From Ga0074139 sp046336825 (GTDB taxonomy: Bacteria; Bdellovibrionota; Bdellovibrionia; Bdellovibrionales; Bdellovibrionaceae), in assembly GCA_046336825.1 (NCBI GenBank), contig JBKDFX010000191.1, forward strand, positions 1 through 9,332: a stretch of 9,332 bases of DNA, given 5' to 3'. The notes beneath the pieces were generated by a model. It was not told the DNA's origin. It did not search any database and saw only the letters and a program-made list of their open reading frames with translations. Below, in pieces: positions 5,011 through 9,332 of this stretch. How positions within the stretch are numbered: position 1 is the first letter of the stretch; the number at the start of each line of letters is the position of its first letter. The position numbers were made by a program, and so were the translations under genes.

Positions 5011-6043
5011 TTGGAAAGAAATCTCTAACAAGTCCCGCGGTCTCACCTTTGACGATGTGTTACTGGTTCCTTCCAAGTCTGAGATCAGATCCCGCAAAGA
5101 TCCAGTCCTAGAGACACGTTTAACTAAAACCAAAAAAATTAAAATCCCAGTGATATCGGCCAACATGGATACCATCACTGAAAGTGCCATGGCTCTGGCC
5201 ATGCACCAACAGGGTGGACTTGGAATTATTCATCGATTTATGAACACTCCCGAACAGGTCAAAGAGGTTCAAAAAGTCAAAGAAGCTGGCTGTGAAATCA
5301 TTTCGGCCAGTGTGGGAGTGGGCGAAGACAGCAAAGACCGGGCTCGCGCCCTCGTGCAAGCGGGTGTCAATTTAATCACCATCGATATTGCCCACGGACA
5401 TTCCGTACAAATGCAAGAGATGATGAAATGGCTAAAAGACACTTTCCCAAGTGTTGAACTTATCGCTGGAAATCTAGCCATGCCGGACGCGGCCTATGAT
5501 CTGATTCAAGCTGGTGCTGATGCCATTAAAGTCGGGATTGGCCCGGGCTCCATGTGCACCACTCGAATTATTACAGGCTGTGGAGTTCCCCAGCTCACCG
5601 CCATTGCTCTTTGTGTGGAAGTGGCTCAAGAGCATAATGTTCCCGTGATTGCAGATGGGGGACTCAGAAACTCCGGCGACATTGTAAAAGCCTTGGCCGC
5701 TGGAGCTGACTCTGTGATGGTGGGAAGTTTACTCAGTGGAACTCTCGAGACTCCCGGTGAAATTATTCATGGACGCAAAGCCTACCGAGGTATGGCCTCA
5801 AAAAAAGCTCAGGATTCTTGGCGTGGAGGAATCCCCGAGGGAATGGCTCCCGAAGGAGAAAGCACCACTGTTTCCATCAAGGGCCACGCTAAAGATGTGG
5901 TGTCTGAACTCTGTGGAGGCATTCGCAGCGGCATGAGTTACATCAATGCCTTCAGTTTACAAGAAATCCGTGAAAAGGCTCGATTCATTGAAATGTCTTC
6001 CAATGGTATACGAGAATCCAGAGCCCACGGCCTCAACTCATGA
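4994..6043 (+). CDS. IMP dehydrogenase/GMP reductase family enzyme without CBS domains (GuaB/GuaC-like)
   Basis: This 349-residue TIM-barrel enzyme covers the whole catalytic fold but lacks the CBS pair that makes typical bacterial IMP dehydrogenase about 490 residues. Visible motifs are LTFDDVLLVPSKSE (17-30), SANMDT (55-60), the IMP-binding loop GIGPGSMCTTR (181-191) with catalytic Cys188, VIADGGLRNSGD (218-229), GSLLSGT (244-250) and GIRESRAH near the C-terminus. The start and the RES-x-H tail are IMPDH-like (GTP synthesis: IMP to XMP). The mobile flap at 266-288 lacks the Arg-Tyr pair of IMPDH and matches GMP reductase (GMP to IMP) in length and in GG-x-x-E...EG. The activity is therefore undecided. 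GAGG (4984-4987) sets the start. It overlaps both neighbours, so it is co-translated with murI. Confidence 0.88.
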   Translation: MSLFFNWKEISNKSRGLTFDDVLLVPSKSEIRSRKDPVLETRLTKTKKIKIPVISANMDTITESAMALAMHQQGGLGIIHRFMNTPEQVKEVQKVKEAGCEIISASVGVGEDSKDRARALVQAGVNLITIDIAHGHSVQMQEMMKWLKDTFPSVELIAGNLAMPDAAYDLIQAGADAIKVGIGPGSMCTTRIITGCGVPQLTAIALCVEVAQEHNVPVIADGGLRNSGDIVKALAAGADSVMVGSLLSGTLETPGEIIHGRKAYRGMASKKAQDSWRGGIPEGMAPEGESTTVSIKGHAKDVVSELCGGIRSGMSYINAFSLQEIREKARFIEMSSNGIRESRAHGLNS

Positions 6044-6822
6044 AGAGTCGTTTAAAAATTGGAGTTTTCGATTCAGGGTTGGGAGGACTCACAGTTCTTA
6101 AGTCCCTGCTCGATCATTTAGGTGATTGTGATTATGTTTATTTAGGCGATACAGCCAGACTGCCTTACGGCAGCAAATCAGCTCAAACCATTCAAAAATA
6201 CTCGGAACAAAATCTCAACTTTTTAGATTCTCAAGGTGTGGATCTAATGGTGGTGGCTTGCAACTCAGCCTCTGCCCATTGGAGTTCACCTGTTTTTAAT
6301 GGCAAACCGGTGATCACTGTGATCGAGCCCACATTAAAAATGGCTTTGAAAAAATTTAAATCAAAAAAATTAGGAGTACTGGCCACTCGCGCCACTCTGA
6401 ACAGTCAGGCTTATCCCAAAACATTAAATCGCTTGGATCCTGAAGTGCAAATTGAAGTTCAAGCAGCCCCCTTGCTCGTGCCCTTTGCTGAGGAAGGTTT
6501 ATTTGATGACCCACTCACTAATCTTGTGACTTACCGCTATGTTCAGCCCCTTGTATCAAAGGGCGTGGACTCTCTCATTCTTGGTTGCACTCACTATCCC
6601 CTTCTACGGAAATCCCTAGAAAGGGCAGCACAAAATATTCCCCTCATTGAAAGTGGCCCTGCCGTCGCCCAAGTCCTGATGGAAGAACATCAATGTTTGA
6701 AAAAAGAAAACTCAGAAACCGCCAAAATCGATATCTATTTATCTGATGAACCCGGGCATTTTAAAAACTGGGCTGAAAAAATTTTGGGCCCTTATGAGGC
6801 CCAAACCTGGAATCATGTGTAA
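6040..6822 (+). CDS. murI: Glutamate racemase
   Basis: MurI interconverts L- and D-glutamate in the cytoplasm and supplies the D-Glu of the peptidoglycan stem peptide. The 260-residue length is standard. The N-terminal signature IGVFDSGLGGLTVL (7-20, with Asp11 and Ser12) is followed by LGDTARLPYGSKS. The two catalytic cysteines are Cys74 in VVACNSAS and Cys183 in GCTHYP, the latter followed by His185. The ATG overlaps the previous stop codon as ATGA and has no clear ribosome-binding site, so translation is probably coupled to the upstream enzyme. The 3' end of the gene contains a strong hairpin that looks like a terminator for the opposite strand. No defects were seen. Confidence 0.95.
   Translation: MKSRLKIGVFDSGLGGLTVLKSLLDHLGDCDYVYLGDTARLPYGSKSAQTIQKYSEQNLNFLDSQGVDLMVVACNSASAHWSSPVFNGKPVITVIEPTLKMALKKFKSKKLGVLATRATLNSQAYPKTLNRLDPEVQIEVQAAPLLVPFAEEGLFDDPLTNLVTYRYVQPLVSKGVDSLILGCTHYPLLRKSLERAAQNIPLIESGPAVAQVLMEEHQCLKKENSETAKIDIYLSDEPGHFKNWAEKILGPYEAQTWNHV
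6776..6805 (-). terminator. Rho-independent terminator for the leftward transcript, inside the 3' end of murI
   Basis: TTTGGGCC (6783-6790) and GGCCCAAA (6798-6805) form a perfect 8-bp stem with a 7-base loop. Read leftward, the stem is followed by ATTTTTTC, a good U tract. Read rightward there is no T run. It would end the lysA-lipoprotein transcript about 210 bases beyond the lipoprotein stop. The 194-base gap between the convergent genes (6823-7016) shows no gene and no better terminator. Confidence 0.6.
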
Positions 6823-7016
6823 TTTAAAAACTGGGGTATTTGAGTGTTGTTGCTTTTAATTAAACAACAAAGATATCGAATACTTAGAAATAGTTTTGAA
6901 CCTCGACTTTGAGTTTTAAAAGATTCAACTATTAGAGATCTAAAAAACACATAAACTTCAATAGCTTAATTATTAAATACAGCCCAAAAACAACAATTTA
7001 AGGGCCCAGTTTTAAG

Positions 7017-7631
7017 CTAGTAACAAGTTCCTTGCTGCAGCACAATCCTCTGCACAGTCTGATTCAACCCCTGACTGGTGGCCAATTTAACTGTCTGCTC
7101 GGCTTTGTCAAAAAGCTCAGCTTTCAAGTCTCTTTTGAAAAATCGGTCAAAATAAAGAACAGATCTTCGACCCCAAGCCGTAACCGGTTGTTGTGAGCAA
7201 GTGACTTGTCCGTTAGGACCATTGGGTGCACAAACCACTTCCCAACGCTGGTAAGTACAACTTTCCAATTCTCGACGTGGTTGAGTATCACGGATTTCAG
7301 TTTTAATATTGGCTACCAAATGAAATGGCTGACCACTCTGTGCAGACGTCAGAGAAAATTGACCATTTTCAGGAATGTCCATACCTTTAGGAACATTCAA
7401 TTTAAATATTTGTTTTTCCCTTTGAGAGACAGGCACCACAACTTCCACAGCCTTAGAAGAAACATTAATACTAGCCGTGTAATTACCTGGATTGAGATTG
7501 ATCATCCGATTTTTATTATTTTTTACCTTTAAAGTCTGTTCGATATTGAGAGTTCCTTTAAAAGACAACTCAACACAACCTGTCAGCAAAGTGGAAAACA
7601 AAGCAGTCAAAGCTAAAACTTTACGATTCAT
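7017..7631 (-). CDS. Predicted outer-membrane or periplasmic lipoprotein, function unknown
   Basis: The 204-residue precursor has a clear lipoprotein signal: NRK, a hydrophobic stretch, then LLTGC with the acylated cysteine at residue 19. The mature domain appears rich in beta strands (NYTASINVSSKAVEVVVPVS). It contains a Cys cluster near the middle-to-late part (ESCTYQRWEVVC, then QVTCSQQPV) plus a cysteine next to the C-terminus, so two disulfides are possible. No known family is recognised. The start is ATG 7631, chosen because AGGAGG lies five bases upstream; the GTG at 7637 lies inside that site. The gene follows lysA by 41 bases in the same direction and is probably read from the same transcript, though the strong ribosome-binding site suggests high independent translation. 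Confidence 0.8.
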   Translation of the reverse strand: MNRKVLALTALFSTLLTGCVELSFKGTLNIEQTLKVKNNKNRMINLNPGNYTASINVSSKAVEVVVPVSQREKQIFKLNVPKGMDIPENGQFSLTSAQSGQPFHLVANIKTEIRDTQPRRELESCTYQRWEVVCAPNGPNGQVTCSQQPVTAWGRRSVLYFDRFFKRDLKAELFDKAEQTVKLATSQGLNQTVQRIVLQQGTCY

Positions 7632-7633
7632 AA

Positions 7634-7642
7634 TCACCTCCT
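7634..7642 (-). promoter_or_regulatory. Strong ribosome-binding site of the lipoprotein gene
   Basis: AGGAGGTGA on the - strand is a nearly complete anti-16S match. It ends two bases before the ATG at 7631, with five bases from AGGAGG to the ATG. It excludes the in-frame GTG at 7637 as start. Confidence 0.75.
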
Positions 7643-7672
7643 AATAGATGAAAGGCTGATTCAAGACTTCAA

Positions 7673-8860
7673 TCAAGAGAATTCCTCAATGAAAACCTCT
7701 TCTGCCTCAGGGCGTAAATTATATCTTGATGACATACTGGATCCGTAGGCTCCCGTGTCTGCAATCCACAGATGATCTCCCACCTGAGGAACTTCAAGAG
7801 GGCGATCAAGAGCTAAAAAATCTGAGGACTCACAAATGGGTCCTACCACATCCACCACTTTTGATTCTCCCCTTTTTTTCAAAGGAAAAATCCCATGAAA
7901 GGCTTCATATAAAACGGGTCGGATCAGCTGATGCATGCCTGCATCCACCACCACAATTGTTTTTTCCGGAGTTTTTTTGAGGGCCTGCACTTCTGTGATC
8001 AAACCACCAGCTCGGGCGCTGATAAATCGACCCGGTTCAAATAAAAGTAAATATTTTTCTTGGCCCCAAATTTTATCAACCACTCTTTTGTAGGATTCCA
8101 ATCTTTCGAAGTCTTCCTGGACGTTTTGGCTGTGATAATTTATTCCCAATCCACCACCCAAATCCACATTGATAAATGGAGTATCTAAGCTTTTGATCAA
8201 ATCATAAAATAATTGATAGCCCTGCTCAAAGTCAGACATTTCTTGAATTTGACTTCCTAAATGCATGGACAAACCTTGTAAATGGAGGTGGGGGTACTTA
8301 CTGGATTCTTTTACCAAGGATCGTAAAAGCTCTTCACCCATGCCAAATTTAGTGTCTTCATGGCCCGTTTTTATAAAGGGATGGGTCTGAGCATCTAAAC
8401 CTGGCGTCCATCGAAAACCAATTCTTATATTTTGTTTTATATCGACGAGGCGCTGGAATTCATCTTCACCTTCGATATTGATTTGATAAACTCCCGCTTG
8501 TACAGCGGCTTGAAGCTCTTTTCGAGTTTTGCCCACTCCAGAAAATAAAATCTGTTCCGGTTTGAAACCTGCTGCCATGGCGGCTTGGGCTTCTCCAAAA
8601 CTGACCACGTCCACCTGTGATCCCATTTGCTGCAATTCTTTAAGCAAGGGAGACCAGTGATTGGACTTCATGGCAAAGTGAATTTTAGCCTGGGGAAAAG
8701 CACCTTGAAAGGCTCTAAAACGCTCAGCTAATATCTTCCGCGAATAAACATAGACGGGAAACTCCTTGCCGGAGTTTTTCCATTTGTTCACCCATTGATA
8801 GAGTGACTGACCATTCCAGAAAAGTTCATAATTTGCATATTGTAAGATCTCATGAGGCAT
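7673..8860 (-). CDS. lysA: Diaminopimelate decarboxylase
   Basis: LysA removes CO2 from meso-diaminopimelate to give L-lysine, the last step of lysine synthesis, using pyridoxal phosphate. Counting from ATG 8860 (395 residues), the motifs are: the cofactor lysine Lys65 in FAMKSN, VDVVSFGEA (83-91), HLGSQ with His200, the phosphate loop LGGGLG (234-239), EPGR (275-278), the active-site CESSD (343-347, donated to the partner subunit of the dimer) and DTGAYGSSM (368-376). Length is normal. The start is open: GTG 8899 and ATG 8875 are in frame too but lack a good ribosome-binding site. MPHEILQYANYELFWNG fits the family N-terminus best. The C-terminal side leads into the lipoprotein gene. Confidence 0.93.
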   Translation of the reverse strand: MPHEILQYANYELFWNGQSLYQWVNKWKNSGKEFPVYVYSRKILAERFRAFQGAFPQAKIHFAMKSNHWSPLLKELQQMGSQVDVVSFGEAQAAMAAGFKPEQILFSGVGKTRKELQAAVQAGVYQINIEGEDEFQRLVDIKQNIRIGFRWTPGLDAQTHPFIKTGHEDTKFGMGEELLRSLVKESSKYPHLHLQGLSMHLGSQIQEMSDFEQGYQLFYDLIKSLDTPFINVDLGGGLGINYHSQNVQEDFERLESYKRVVDKIWGQEKYLLLFEPGRFISARAGGLITEVQALKKTPEKTIVVVDAGMHQLIRPVLYEAFHGIFPLKKRGESKVVDVVGPICESSDFLALDRPLEVPQVGDHLWIADTGAYGSSMSSRYNLRPEAEEVFIEEFS

Positions 8861-8877
8861 AATAAAAGTAAGCATGC
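8858..8877. promoter_or_regulatory. Divergent start region shared by lysA and the carboxypeptidase gene
   Basis: The + strand ATG (8874) and an in-frame - strand ATG of lysA (8875) overlap in the palindrome GCATGC (8872-8877). CATAAT (8858-8863), a five-of-six -10 match for the + gene, includes the lysA ATG at 8860. TTGCAT (8833-8838) is a poor, 19-bp-spaced -35. The promoters must therefore lie inside the opposite gene. The exact promoter assignment is uncertain. Confidence 0.35.
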
Positions 8878-9332
8878 ACTTACGAACCTTGTCACGCACT
8901 CATCTTGGCCTTCCCATTTTAGCTTACGATTTTGGCCCCAATGACTCCAATAACAAAGGTCCTAAAATTTTAATTTTGGGCGGTGTTCACGGAGATGAAA
9001 TTGAAGGCATTGCTTGTGCTAAAGCTCTAATTTCTGACTTCCAACAAAACTTTCCCTACAAAATCAAAGTCACTGTCATTCCGGAAATGAATCCCGACGG
9101 CAGTTTGCTTAATAGAAGGACCAACTCTCGAGGTGTGGATTTGAATCGCAATATGGCCACCCGCGATTGGTCCCCAGAAGTAAAATCGGAGCGCTACCAT
9201 CCTGGGCCCAGCCCGATGAGTGAAGTGGAAAACCAAGTTTTAGCTGAAGAACTAAAAACCACTCATTTTGTATTGAGTCTACATTCCTGGCACCCTGTCA
9301 TTAATGTGAATGGCAATTGCCTAGAACAGGCT
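8874..9332 (+). CDS. M14-family zinc carboxypeptidase, MpaA-like murein peptide amidase (3' end cut by window)
   Basis: The first 153 residues are present and the frame is still open at the window end. The zinc-site motif is GGVHGDE with His39 and Glu42, and the third ligand is probably His137 in VLSLHSW. The supporting signatures are MNPDGSLLNRR (72-82, substrate-binding region) and GVDLNRN (87-93), both typical of the M14 group that includes E. coli MpaA. MpaA cuts the gamma-D-Glu-meso-diaminopimelate bond of murein tripeptide. No signal peptide is seen, so it is probably cytoplasmic. RTHLGLPILAYDFG near the start matches the family's opening strand and supports ATG 8874, though the ribosome-binding site is weak. 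Being divergent from lysA suggests a link through diaminopimelate. Other M14 peptidases remain possible because the specificity-giving C-terminal part is missing. Confidence 0.85.
   Translation, partial: MHLRTLSRTHLGLPILAYDFGPNDSNNKGPKILILGGVHGDEIEGIACAKALISDFQQNFPYKIKVTVIPEMNPDGSLLNRRTNSRGVDLNRNMATRDWSPEVKSERYHPGPSPMSEVENQVLAEELKTTHFVLSLHSWHPVINVNGNCLEQA

Noticed and set aside
6847..6870. TTGTTG...CAACAA inverted repeat around the palindrome TTTAATTAAA after murI
   Set aside because: The stem is AT-rich and interrupted by two unpaired bases, and no T run follows on the + strand, so a terminator cannot be claimed.
6962..7019. TAGCTTAA and TTAAGCTA inverted repeat around the lipoprotein stop codon
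   Set aside because: The arms are 42 bases apart and AT-rich; it is no terminator and may be chance.

Overview
The window looks like a chromosomal segment of a Bdellovibrio-like predatory or related Gram-negative bacterium (Bdellovibrionota). This is an inference from the gene style: two lipobox proteins, meso-diaminopimelate/peptidoglycan genes, AT-leaning codon use and protein flavour. No rRNA or other definitive marker is present. The left ~4.1 kb is the right-hand end of an integrative mobile element. The rest is ordinary chromosome.

Element part (1 to about 4190), all genes on the + strand: the C-terminal part of an FtsK/SpoIIIE-type DNA-pumping ATPase, a Replication-relaxation-type winged-helix protein, a C-rich 158-base gap, a tiny lipoprotein that overlaps a small probable ribbon-helix-helix protein, an excisionase-like helix-turn-helix protein, and a complete tyrosine integrase. 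Immediately behind the integrase lie two copies, 21 bp apart, of a 13-bp sequence that copies one side of the anticodon arm of the adjacent tRNA-Leu(UAA), in inverted orientation. An 8-bp triplet repeat follows, then the tRNA terminator, then the tRNA on the - strand. The layout says that the element sits on the 3' side of the tRNA gene and probably entered through its anticodon loop. The other end, with a second copy of the 3' half of the tRNA, should lie to the left, outside the window.

Chromosomal part: a + strand operon of overlapping genes (4348-6822) encodes an unknown membrane protein, an IMP dehydrogenase/GMP reductase family enzyme without CBS domains, and glutamate racemase (murI). 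It converges on a - strand pair (7017-8860) made of diaminopimelate decarboxylase (lysA) followed by a cysteine-rich lipoprotein. A divergent, truncated M14 zinc carboxypeptidase gene starts at 8874; its start codon nearly touches the lysA start. MurI makes D-glutamate for peptidoglycan, the M14 enzyme could cut murein peptides, and LysA turns meso-diaminopimelate into lysine, so this half has a cell-wall and amino-acid theme.

No CRISPR array, rRNA or insertion sequence was seen. The most interesting points are the tRNA-derived repeats next to the integrase, the GMP-reductase-like flap in the IMPDH-family protein, the small conjugation/mobilisation-like gene set without a visible relaxase, and the almost superimposed start codons of lysA and the carboxypeptidase.
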